15,184 bases of DNA, taken from NCBI GenBank assembly GCA_902781245.1, contig CACZIP010000012.1:1-15184 (forward strand). The letters are read 5' to 3'. This document shows, piece by piece, positions 7,508 to 14,097 of this stretch. A program made the position numbers and the translations under genes. Position 1 is the first letter of the stretch; each line of letters begins with the position of its first letter. This DNA is from an uncultured Coriobacteriaceae bacterium. Its GTDB lineage: Bacteria > Actinomycetota > Coriobacteriia > Coriobacteriales > Eggerthellaceae. The notes beneath the pieces are model-generated. The model was not told the origin of the DNA. It worked only from the letters and a program-made list of their open reading frames with translations, and made no database searches.

Positions 7508-9022
7508 ATGGTAATCCGCAGGAAAAAGGGTTTCACGGCCAAGCAATCTAAACGCACATCACGCAAGATGAGCGATTCAACGTATGGCACCCATGTTGAT
7601 CGTGGGTCCCATGCTCGAGGACGCATGCAAAATGCAAGCTCGGTTTCGTTCTCGAATTCGCGTGCTGCAAATCGAGCGTCGCGTGGCGTTGTCAACACCA
7701 TCACGCCCACTACTTCATCGGGCGAGAGTCAAGCTGCCTATCGCCAGCGTACGCGTCAGACCCGCTATATCGAAGACGTGCAGCGCAAGGCGAGACGTCG
7801 CAGAGTGCTCACATTCGTCATTGCTGCGTTGGTGATTATCGGACTTGCTGTTGGTGCAGGTTATATTGCTTTCAGAGGCGCCGTCGTATCAAAGATGTCG
7901 CTCGGTGACTCGGACGCGAAAACGGCGCTTGTCGCCTCGAAGGAAGGCGAAGTTTCTTACACGCTCATTTCCGTGGACTTGGGTGCTGTTGCAAAGCCGC
8001 TTGCACGTTCGGGTCCCGATGTGTTGCTGCTCGTGCGTCTTGATGAAGATGCCAGGACGATGGCCATCATCAATGTTCCCGCAGATCTGCGAATAACGCT
8101 AAGCGATAGCGAATACCACCATCTTTGCGAAGCTGCCCAAAACGGCGATGCTGCGCTCATCGATGCGGTGTCCAGGTACACGGGTGTTAACGTGTCCCAT
8201 TTCGTCAAGCTGTCGAAGAGCGGATTCGTTGATCTCGTAGAAGCTCTTGATGGTGTGGATGTCGAGGTCGATCAAGTGGTTGATGACCCACATGCTGGCG
8301 ATGTGTACATCCCCGCTGGTGCGCAAACGCTGTCAGGTGATGCGGCGCTCACCTATTTGAGGGCCACAAACTTGAAACTCGGCGTGCTCGATCAGATGAA
8401 TCATCAGAATGATTTTGCAGCGAGTTTACTTGCCGAGGTGTTTGCCGATGATGGTCAAGTGGGCTTTTCGGCCCGTCTCGATTCGATTGACGAATTCTTC
8501 CAAACTGATTATTCGTATGACGATATCGTCAAACTGCAAAACTGGTTGAAAGACATCCCTGTAGATGCCATGACGCTTGTCACAGTTCCCGGATATACGA
8601 CGGCTGTGACTGGCGTTGTTGAAAACGAGCAATCCTATTACATCGCATCTGCGAATGACATAACAGCAATCATCAACACGCTCGACGAAGGCGGAGATCC
8701 GAACGCAGCGGAACACGAAGTTGCTTCGATTGACAAGAAGTCGTTCACGGTTGAAATCCAGAACGGTGCAGATGTGGCAGGTGCTGCAGCTGCAACTGCC
8801 GAGGTTTTGAAGGCAGCGGGCTTCAATGTGGGAGAGGTTGGAAACGCTGAACAGCAGGTTTACAGCGAGACCCTGGTGGTTTACAAGGACAACGGAATCC
8901 AGCAAGCACAGGCGGTCATCGATGCCATTGGCATTGGACGCGCTGTCTACGCCAGCTATTACTACGAGTTTGAAGCTGATGTTTTGGTGATAATTGGTTC
9001 CGACTATATGCCCACGTCATAG
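7508..9022 (+). CDS. Divergent LytR-CpsA-Psr (LCP) protein with LytR_C domain
   Basis: A 504-residue membrane-anchored envelope protein. Residues 1-98 are a basic, Ser/Arg-rich cytoplasmic tail; RRRR precedes one transmembrane helix (about 99-121); the rest is outside. Residues about 150-315 fit the LCP fold: DVLLLVRL, then INVPADLRI, then LVEALDGVDVEV, then LSGDAALTYLRA. A LytR_C-like domain with VEIQNG, repeated Ala and VGEVGN lies at about 412-496. LCP enzymes transfer lipid-linked polymers to peptidoglycan using arginines that hold the pyrophosphate. Here the usual RSD is GPD, the PRD is PAD (191-193), and the downstream GRxxRQ region reads DQMNHQ (295-300); only R285 of the YxRxR motif is clearly kept. 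The ATG is 8 bases after the murA stop. Known: LCP/LytR_C architecture. Inferred: a catalytically altered or inactive LCP coupled to murA. Confidence 0.8.
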   Translation: MVIRRKKGFTAKQSKRTSRKMSDSTYGTHVDRGSHARGRMQNASSVSFSNSRAANRASRGVVNTITPTTSSGESQAAYRQRTRQTRYIEDVQRKARRRRVLTFVIAALVIIGLAVGAGYIAFRGAVVSKMSLGDSDAKTALVASKEGEVSYTLISVDLGAVAKPLARSGPDVLLLVRLDEDARTMAIINVPADLRITLSDSEYHHLCEAAQNGDAALIDAVSRYTGVNVSHFVKLSKSGFVDLVEALDGVDVEVDQVVDDPHAGDVYIPAGAQTLSGDAALTYLRATNLKLGVLDQMNHQNDFAASLLAEVFADDGQVGFSARLDSIDEFFQTDYSYDDIVKLQNWLKDIPVDAMTLVTVPGYTTAVTGVVENEQSYYIASANDITAIINTLDEGGDPNAAEHEVASIDKKSFTVEIQNGADVAGAAAATAEVLKAAGFNVGEVGNAEQQVYSETLVVYKDNGIQQAQAVIDAIGIGRAVYASYYYEFEADVLVIIGSDYMPTS

Positions 9023-9030
9023 ATGGGAAG

Positions 9031-9057
9031 TTGGCACAGCGTCATTCGTGGTAGAAT
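9031..9057 (+). promoter_or_regulatory. Possible promoter for the NifU-like gene
   Basis: TTGGCA (9031-9036) and TAGAAT (9052-9057) each match consensus at five of six positions; the 15-base spacer is short. The pair lies right after the LCP stop codon and 33 bases before the next start. It would separate the nfu-lgt group from the murA transcript. Confidence 0.4.
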
Positions 9058-9090
9058 CACCATGTTAAAAGACGCGACGAAGGAGTAACA

Positions 9091-9330
9091 ATGCTTGACA
9101 AGAATGATGTTTTGGCAGTTCTCGACCTTATCCGCCCGAGCCTCATGGCTGATGGCGGCGATGTGAAGCTGATCGACGTGACCGAGCAAGGTGAGGTCAT
9201 CGTCGAGCTGACCGGCGCCTGCAAAGGCTGCCCGCTGTCCCAGATGACGCTTGCAAACGGTATCGAGCGCATCCTCAAAGAGCGTGTTCCTGGCGTCATG
9301 AGGGTTGTGCCTGCAGAGGAAATGCAGTAA
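9091..9330 (+). CDS. NifU C-terminal-domain Fe-S scaffold (Nfu-type)
   Basis: A 79-residue cytoplasmic protein made only of the NifU C-terminal (Nfu) domain. This domain assembles or carries an Fe-S cluster and delivers it to target enzymes. The hallmark CxxC is C44-C47 in GACKGCPLSQMTL, preceded by the family stretch LMADGGDVKLI (18-28). Two such monomers usually share one cluster across their CxxC pairs. The length fits stand-alone Nfu proteins. A strong GAAGGAG site precedes the ATG. It is followed by lgt after 45 bases, with no functional link obvious; a link to the FTR-like Fe-S protein elsewhere in the window is only a guess. Confidence 0.93.
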   Translation: MLDKNDVLAVLDLIRPSLMADGGDVKLIDVTEQGEVIVELTGACKGCPLSQMTLANGIERILKERVPGVMRVVPAEEMQ

Positions 9331-9347
9331 AGACTGCGCGACGCGTT

Positions 9348-9362
9348 TCGCATTTGATGCGA
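9348..9362 (+). repeat. Hairpin between the NifU-like gene and lgt
   Basis: TCGCAT-TTG-ATGCGA is a perfect 6-base stem with a 3-base loop; flanking GCG (9343-9345) and CGC (9365-9367) could extend it across a 2-base mismatch. A further TCGCAT copy follows at 9364-9369. No T-tract follows, so a Rho-independent terminator is unlikely. It lies 13 bases before the lgt start and may affect its translation or mRNA processing. Confidence 0.4.
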
Positions 9363-9375
9363 CTCGCATATCGAC

Positions 9376-10194
9376 ATGCTTAACGACATCTATCAAAACC
9401 TGGACCCGGTGGCATTTTCCATCGGGCCCTTTTCTGTTCGATGGTATGGCCTTGCGTACATGGTTGGCTTTCTCTGCGCTGCGCTGCTCATGTGGTGCAT
9501 TGCAAAGCGATGGAAGCTCCGCTTCGATGCCGACGCGCTACTGACAATCATTTGCTGCATCATCGTTGGCGTCATTGTTGGCGCCCGTCTCGGATACTGT
9601 CTGTTCTACGGCAATGGATACTATCTCGAGCATCCTCTTGAGATATTCGCTCTCAATCAAGGCGGCATGAGTTTCCATGGTGGACTGATCGGTGCGTTGT
9701 TATCTGGAATTGTGGCCGCGAAACTAACCGGGATTCCGTATCTCACCTTGGCAGACATGGGTGCAATCGTTGCCCCGATCGGCTTGTTCCTTGGACGCTG
9801 CGCCAACTTCGTCAACGGCGAGTTATGGGGCGCTCCAACTGATTTGCCATGGGGTGTTGTCTTCGGTGGCTCAGCCGGAATGATGCCGCGCCATCCATCC
9901 CAATTGTACGAAGCGCTTCTCGAGGGCGTGCTGCTATTTGTGATTCTCTTTGCGCTGTCTCGCAAGAGGCTACCTCGGCCACGTGGCACGTTTATCGGCG
10001 TGTTCCTTATCGTCTATGGCATCTGCCGTTTCCTCATAGAGTTCGTGAGGCAGCCTGACGCGCAACTTGGCTACTTGTTCGGTGGATGGGTGACTATGGG
10101 ACAAGTGCTGTCGGTTCCTTTGATCCTCATCGGAATCGGGGTTCTCATCTATGCAGCAACAAAGAAGTTGCCGCAAAAAGGACTCCCCGAGTAG
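9376..10194 (+). CDS. lgt: Prolipoprotein diacylglyceryl transferase
   Basis: Lgt is a polytopic membrane enzyme that moves a diacylglyceryl group from phosphatidylglycerol to the lipobox cysteine of exported prolipoproteins. The 272-residue product has several membrane helices, H101 in MSFHGGLIG, and the Lgt signature GRCANFVNGELWG at 140-152. R141 and E149 correspond by spacing to R143 and E151 of the E. coli enzyme. R225 in EFVRQPDAQLG matches the essential arginine near the C terminus (R239 in E. coli). An in-frame TGA at 9355-9357 limits the start; the ATG at 9376 is the only good choice, though no Shine-Dalgarno sequence is visible before it. The lipoprotein flavodoxin encoded two genes downstream has a lipobox and would be a natural substrate. 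Confidence 0.95.
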   Translation: MLNDIYQNLDPVAFSIGPFSVRWYGLAYMVGFLCAALLMWCIAKRWKLRFDADALLTIICCIIVGVIVGARLGYCLFYGNGYYLEHPLEIFALNQGGMSFHGGLIGALLSGIVAAKLTGIPYLTLADMGAIVAPIGLFLGRCANFVNGELWGAPTDLPWGVVFGGSAGMMPRHPSQLYEALLEGVLLFVILFALSRKRLPRPRGTFIGVFLIVYGICRFLIEFVRQPDAQLGYLFGGWVTMGQVLSVPLILIGIGVLIYAATKKLPQKGLPE

Positions 10195-10231
10195 TCCAAC
10201 TGAAAAGTCAGCGACTCAAGAAGGAAAATGA

Positions 10232-11197
10232 ATGAAAGAGAACGGCCTTTATCTCGGTATCGATTACGGCGGCAATTCCGTAAAGTCTGGATTGTTCGAC
10301 TCAATCGGAATCATGCAGGGAAAGACGAGTTGGCCGACGGTCGATTTATCGAGCCCTGACGAATGCCAAAGGTTTGCAGAAGGCGTAGCTGAATTCGTAC
10401 GTAGTCTGGATTTGTATGTATCAGATGTCTTAGGTGTAGGTCTTGCCATGCCGGGCATGATTGCTCAAGACAGCTATTTCTGTCCGAACGTCTCAGTCAA
10501 TGTTGAAGTGCTGGCTGAATGCCTCTCCAAATCGTTCTCCTCAACGCCCGTTTCAATCATCAACGATGCCAACGCTGCGGCGTTCGGAGAGATGTGGAAA
10601 GGCGCTGGTAGCGAGGCAAAAACAGCTTTGCTTGCCACATTAGGTTCGGGGCTTGGGTCAGGCATCATAATTGATGGCAATGTCGTGACAGGCGCTCATG
10701 GCGCTGCCGGCGAACTCGGGCATGTAACTGTAGAACCTGGCGGTCGTCTATGCACGTGCGGTCGGAAGGGCTGCGCTGAGCGCTATGCATCGGCGCGCGG
10801 CCTCGTTCAGACTTTTACTGAAGCAACAAATGATGACGGTCTTGATTCATCATTGTTTAGCGAATTTGAACCAACAAGCGCCACCGATGCGCTTCCTGTG
10901 TTCAAGGCATACGAGGTTGGTGACCCGCGTGCTGCTAGAGCAATCGAAGTGATGGTCGACAAGCTTGCATTCGCTTTGGCGCAGGTAGCTTGCATCGTCG
11001 ATCCTGAAGTCATCATATTGGGCGGTGGCGTTTCCGGAGGATCACCGTATTTCATCGAAGACTTGCGTTCCGCGTTTAGTACGTATTGTCTTCCTGCGTG
11101 CAGCTCCACTGAGATTCGGGTTGCTGTACTCGGGAACGATGCCGGCATGTACGGTGCAGCACGTTATGCTATGAATAGCGCAAAGAAAGAGTGCTAA
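10232..11197 (+). CDS. ROK-family sugar kinase, glucokinase-like
   Basis: A 321-residue cytoplasmic protein of the ROK family, probably phosphorylating glucose or a related hexose with ATP. The N-terminal phosphate loop is LGIDYGGNSVKSG (8-20), the catalytic aspartate D112 is in NDANAAAFGE, and the second ATP-binding loop is LGSGLGSGI (137-145). The ROK zinc site is complete: H163 in ELGH, then C174, C176 and C181 in CTCGRKGCAERY. The C-terminal adenosine motif is EVIILGGGVSGG. There is no N-terminal helix-turn-helix, so it is a kinase and not a NagC/XylR-type repressor. Oddities: the common DxGGT loop is DYGGN, and LGTG is LGSG, so activity or specificity may differ. An AAGGAA site lies 5 bases before the ATG. 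It follows lgt by 37 bases and may share its transcript. The substrate is not certain. Confidence 0.85.
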   Translation: MKENGLYLGIDYGGNSVKSGLFDSIGIMQGKTSWPTVDLSSPDECQRFAEGVAEFVRSLDLYVSDVLGVGLAMPGMIAQDSYFCPNVSVNVEVLAECLSKSFSSTPVSIINDANAAAFGEMWKGAGSEAKTALLATLGSGLGSGIIIDGNVVTGAHGAAGELGHVTVEPGGRLCTCGRKGCAERYASARGLVQTFTEATNDDGLDSSLFSEFEPTSATDALPVFKAYEVGDPRAARAIEVMVDKLAFALAQVACIVDPEVIILGGGVSGGSPYFIEDLRSAFSTYCLPACSSTEIRVAVLGNDAGMYGAARYAMNSAKKEC

Positions 11198-11209
11198 AGG
11201 GGAGACTCT

Positions 11210-11236
11210 CTTAAAACCATTAAGCGATAATAAAAT
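11210..11236 (+). promoter_or_regulatory. Weak promoter-like region before the flavodoxin gene
   Basis: A 5-base inverted repeat CTTAA/TTAAG (11210-11224) is followed by AT-rich GATAAT (11226-11231) and an overlapping TAAAAT (11231-11236). No clear -35 box is seen. This 76-base gap could start a separate flavodoxin transcript; low confidence. Confidence 0.2.
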
Positions 11237-11273
11237 CGATCCAATCTCGATTTCGCCGAAGGAGGAAACGGAC

Positions 11274-11993
11274 ATGTCAATGATTTCCCGTCGTACGTTT
11301 GTAAGCAGCGCTGCTGCCATTGGTGCAACTGCTGGAGCGATAGCCCTTGCTGGTTGCTCGGGCGGTTCTTCGTCGGGTTCTGCTAGCGCATCGTCTGCAT
11401 CGGCATCTGCGTCTGTTGAAACAGCCTCGCAGAGCCAATCAGGCTCCGCATCGTCCCAGCCCGCAACTGACTTGAGCAAGTCGGTTGTCGTGTTCTTCTC
11501 TCGAGCTGGCGAAAACTACGATGTCGGCGTGATCGACGAGGGAAACACATCAATCGTTGCGCACTCCATTGCAGGCAAGGTGGTTTCGGATGTCTTCGAA
11601 ATCGTGCCTGAGGAGGAATACCCGTTCGGTTACGACGATTGCTACGCTCGGGCGAAAAGCGAGCAAAACTCCAATGCTCGTCCTGCAATCAGCGATACGT
11701 TCGACAGCTTCGATGATTACGATACCGTCTACCTTGGTTATCCAATCTGGCACAGCGATTTGCCTATGATCATGCTCACTTTTATCGAGTCGAAGGATTG
11801 GACGGGCAAGAAAGTAATGCCGTTCTGCACGCATGGAGATAGCGGGCTTTGCGGTACTGACCAACATATCAAGTCGCTCTGCAAGGGCGCTGACGTCAAG
11901 GAAGGTCTGGCAATCAAGGGATCTGACGCGCAAGCCTTTGGCATGGATGTCGATAAAGCGATCAATACTTGGCTTGCCAAGGTTCGTTCGTAG
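11274..11993 (+). CDS. Tat-exported lipoprotein with flavodoxin domain
   Basis: A 239-residue predicted surface lipoprotein. The leader has a Tat motif SRRTFV (5-10), a hydrophobic stretch, and the lipobox LAGC with Cys28 as the lipid-anchored residue. A Ser/Ala-rich linker fills residues 29-65. The rest (about 69-236) is a flavodoxin-like fold: strand SVVVFFSRAGENY with the FMN phosphate-binding loop, then TVYLGYPIWHSDLP (W159 as a likely flavin-stacking residue), then KVMPFCTHGDSGLCG. Flavodoxins carry electrons through FMN; Tat export would let the protein fold and bind FMN before crossing the membrane. It probably works in extracytoplasmic electron transfer, partner unknown. AGGAGG lies 8 bases before the ATG, favouring this start over the in-frame ATG at 11280. 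The leader is processed by Lgt, encoded upstream. The gene is convergent with the decarboxylase operon. Confidence 0.9.
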   Translation: MSMISRRTFVSSAAAIGATAGAIALAGCSGGSSSGSASASSASASASVETASQSQSGSASSQPATDLSKSVVVFFSRAGENYDVGVIDEGNTSIVAHSIAGKVVSDVFEIVPEEEYPFGYDDCYARAKSEQNSNARPAISDTFDSFDDYDTVYLGYPIWHSDLPMIMLTFIESKDWTGKKVMPFCTHGDSGLCGTDQHIKSLCKGADVKEGLAIKGSDAQAFGMDVDKAINTWLAKVRS

Positions 11994-12090
11994 ATTGAGA
12001 TTGAACAGACATCATTTATCAGCACTATATGCTTTAAAGGGTTTTGGGTAGATAACGCATCAGCACGAAAACCGACAAAACCACACTCAA

Positions 12091-12123
12091 GAAAAAGGAA
12101 AGGCACCCGAAGGTGCCTTTCCT
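12091..12123 (-). terminator. Strong intrinsic terminator of the decarboxylase operon
   Basis: AGGAAAGGCACC (12096-12107) and GGTGCCTTTCCT (12112-12123) form a perfect 12-base stem with a CGAA loop. Reading the minus strand, the stem is followed by TTTTTC, the T-tract of a Rho-independent terminator, 24 bases past the oadB stop. On the plus strand the hairpin also lies about 100 bases after the flavodoxin gene but is followed by only a poor T run, so it may act weakly in that direction. Confidence 0.88.
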
Positions 12124-12147
12124 GGTTTCGGAGTAGCGCGTGGTAGC

Positions 12148-13338
12148 TTAGCCGCCGAATACAGCAAGCATGAAGCCAGCAGCGACAGCTGAGCCGATAA
12201 CGCCGGCGACGTTCGGACCCATGGCATGCATGAGCAGGAAGTTCGACGGATTGGCTTTTGCGCCTTCCTTCTGGGAGACGCGTGCAGCCATCGGAACGGC
12301 AGAAACGCCAGCCGAGCCGATCAGCGGGTTGATCTTGCCGCCCGTGATCTTGCACATGAGCTTGCCGAGAAGCAGGCCACCCATGGTGGCGAACTCAAAT
12401 GCGAGCAGGCCGAGGATGATAATGAAAATCGTCTGCGGGGTGAGGAAGCGGTCGTAGAGAGCCGTGCCGCCGACGGAGACTGCGAGGAAAATCGTGACGA
12501 TGTTCATGAGCGCATTCTGAGCGGTGTCGGACAGACGGTCGGTAACGCCGGATTCCTTGAACAGGTTACCGAGCATCAGGCAGCCGAGCAGCGGAGCAAC
12601 CGACGGAAGCAGCAAGACGACAAACACGGTGACGACGATCGGGAAGACGATCTTCTCTTTCTTCGAAACCGGACGCAGCTGGTCCATCTTGATCTTGCGC
12701 TCTTCTTCAGTGGTGAGAAGACGCATGACTGGCGGTTGGATCAGCGGGATGAGCGCCATGTACGAGTAGGCTGCAATCGCGATAGGTGCCAGGTACTCGG
12801 GAGCGAGCTTCGAGGTCAGCCAAATTGCCGTCGGGCCATCAGCGCCACCGATGATGCCAATGGAGGCAGCGACGTTGGGCTCGAACTGGAAGATCAGACC
12901 TGCCATCAGGAATGCCGCGAAGATACCAAGCTGGGCGGCTGCGCCGAGCAGCAAGCTCTTCGGGTTGGCAATCAGGGGACCGAAGTCGGTCATGGCGCCA
13001 ACGCCCAGGAAGATGAGCGATGGATACAAGCCTGATTTGACACCAATATACAAGATGTCTAAGAGGCCGCCTTCATGGAAGATGTCAGTAATGGTGGTCG
13101 TACCGGCAATGTAGCCGTCCCAAAGCTCAGGATGGTACATGTTCGACCCCGGCAAGTTCACGAGCAGCATGCCGAAGGCGATGCCGACAAGCAGCAGCGG
13201 CTCGAATTTCTTGACGAGGCCAAGATAGAGCAGGAACAAGGCGACGACGATCATGATGAGTTGTCGCCAGTCGGATACGATTAGGAAGAAACCCGAGGTT
13301 TCCCACAATCGCATGAGGATATCAAGTGCGTTTTCCAT
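12148..13338 (-). CDS. oadB: Na+-pumping oxaloacetate decarboxylase, beta subunit
   Basis: The membrane subunit that decarboxylates carboxybiotin and couples this to Na+ export. The 396-residue protein is highly hydrophobic. Residues known from K. pneumoniae OadB are all present with the same spacing: the aspartate of GGADGPT (D167, equivalent to D203), Y193 (Y229), and N337, G341, S346 and R353 in NPLIGSAGVSAVPMAAR (N373, G377, S382, R389). The aspartate-to-asparagine distance is 170 in both, which is strong support. Glutaconyl-CoA and methylmalonyl-CoA decarboxylase beta subunits are close relatives, so substrate assignment comes from the alpha subunit encoded upstream. The AAGGG ribosome-binding site overlaps the stop codon of the biotin-carrier gene, 9 bases before the start, which implies coupled translation. 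The intrinsic terminator follows the gene. Confidence 0.95.
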   Translation of the reverse strand: MENALDILMRLWETSGFFLIVSDWRQLIMIVVALFLLYLGLVKKFEPLLLVGIAFGMLLVNLPGSNMYHPELWDGYIAGTTTITDIFHEGGLLDILYIGVKSGLYPSLIFLGVGAMTDFGPLIANPKSLLLGAAAQLGIFAAFLMAGLIFQFEPNVAASIGIIGGADGPTAIWLTSKLAPEYLAPIAIAAYSYMALIPLIQPPVMRLLTTEEERKIKMDQLRPVSKKEKIVFPIVVTVFVVLLLPSVAPLLGCLMLGNLFKESGVTDRLSDTAQNALMNIVTIFLAVSVGGTALYDRFLTPQTIFIIILGLLAFEFATMGGLLLGKLMCKITGGKINPLIGSAGVSAVPMAARVSQKEGAKANPSNFLLMHAMGPNVAGVIGSAVAAGFMLAVFGG

Positions 13339-13347
13339 AAGCGGCCC

Positions 13348-13743
13348 TTAGATGACGATGAGGGTGTCGCCGGTAGAGACCATCTGGCCTTGGGAGACAA
13401 CGATCTGCTTGACGGTGCCGTCGCACGGAGCGGCGACTTCGTTTTCCATCTTCATGGCCTCGATGAGCAACAGCACGTCGCCTTCCTTGACTGCAGCGCC
13501 CTGGCTGACCTTGATGGACAGGACGTTGCCTGGCAATGGAGCCGTGACCGGAGTGCCATCGGCGGTTGCACCAGCAGGAGCAGCGGCGGCGGCCGGAGCA
13601 GCAGCAGGGGCAGCAGCCGCGGGGGCTGCGGCAGGTGCAGGAGCGGCTGGGGCCTTGACTTCGTACTCATCGAGGATCATGGCTTCGCCCTGCTCGACCT
13701 CGACTTCGTACGTCTTATCCTTGAGCGTAACTACATATTTCAT
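13348..13743 (-). CDS. Biotin carboxyl carrier protein of the decarboxylase
   Basis: A 131-residue carrier that holds biotin on a swinging arm and moves CO2 from the alpha-subunit active site to the beta subunit. The biotin attachment motif is EAMKMENE with K98 the modified lysine, inside a C-terminal biotinyl domain (about 65-131). The N terminus (1-30) is a short acidic beta-rich segment starting KYVVTLKDKTYEVEV. Residues 31-58 are an Ala/Pro-rich flexible linker, written in repetitive GC-rich DNA. In classic OAD this domain is the C-terminal part of the alpha subunit; here it is a separate protein, as in glutaconyl-CoA and methylmalonyl-CoA decarboxylases. A strong AGGAGGGG site lies in the 15-base gap after oadG. 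Confidence is high for the fold and for its place in this complex. Confidence 0.95.
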   Translation of the reverse strand: MKYVVTLKDKTYEVEVEQGEAMILDEYEVKAPAAPAPAAAPAAAAPAAAPAAAAAPAGATADGTPVTAPLPGNVLSIKVSQGAAVKEGDVLLLIEAMKMENEVAAPCDGTVKQIVVSQGQMVSTGDTLIVI

Positions 13744-13758
13744 AACAGTTCGCCCCTC

Positions 13759-14097
13759 CTAGTCTTCCTTGGGCGTGATTTCGCGGATCGAGATGAAGCG
13801 CAGCTCGTTGAGCGGCTTTTGAAGCTCGTCGGCAACGATGGCCATAACCATGGCTGCATCACGCGGGTTGGTGTTGTACAACTTGAAATCGCCGGCAGTG
13901 CCCGGCGCGAGGGGGACGTCCGCATTAGCTGAAGCAGCAGGTGCGGCAGCAGCGGCAGCGGCGCCCTTCGCCTTCTTGGGCTCGTCGCTGAGGTTCAACT
14001 TGCTCATGATCACGATGATTGCAATCAGCAACGCAAGCGCGAAGAACACGACGCAAATGCCAAGAAGCGAGTTGACTAGATACTCGACTACGCTCAT
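13759..14097 (-). CDS. oadG: Na+-pumping oxaloacetate decarboxylase, gamma subunit
   Basis: A 112-residue small membrane protein that joins the soluble alpha subunit to the membrane beta subunit. One transmembrane helix spans about residues 9-31 (LVNSLLGICVVF onward). An Ala-rich linker fills 45-60, and a soluble tail has the OadG/MmdD-type pattern NPRDAAMVMAIVAD then LNELRFISIREI, resembling the AAAIAAA...IRVVSIR tails of sodium-pump decarboxylase gamma subunits. The ATG overlaps the alpha stop by four bases (14094-14097), so the two are translationally coupled. Its own ribosome-binding site (GAAGGTGGAA) lies in the 3' end of the alpha gene. The family is short and weakly conserved, so context carries much of the assignment. 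Confidence 0.85.
   Translation of the reverse strand: MSVVEYLVNSLLGICVVFFALALLIAIIVIMSKLNLSDEPKKAKGAAAAAAAPAASANADVPLAPGTAGDFKLYNTNPRDAAMVMAIVADELQKPLNELRFISIREITPKED

Noticed and set aside
10232..11197. ROK transcription repressor of the NagC/XylR type
   Set aside because: The protein starts directly at the kinase phosphate loop and has no N-terminal helix-turn-helix.
12226..13035. Long open frame of 269 codons on the plus strand opposite oadB
   Set aside because: Its product is an Arg/Asp/Glu-rich low-complexity string typical of antisense frames in GC-rich genes, and the opposite strand encodes an exact match to OadB motifs.
13390..13932. Open frame of 180 codons opposite the biotin carrier and gamma subunit
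   Set aside because: The Gly/Ser/Arg repeats are the complement of the Ala/Pro linker codons; not a gene.
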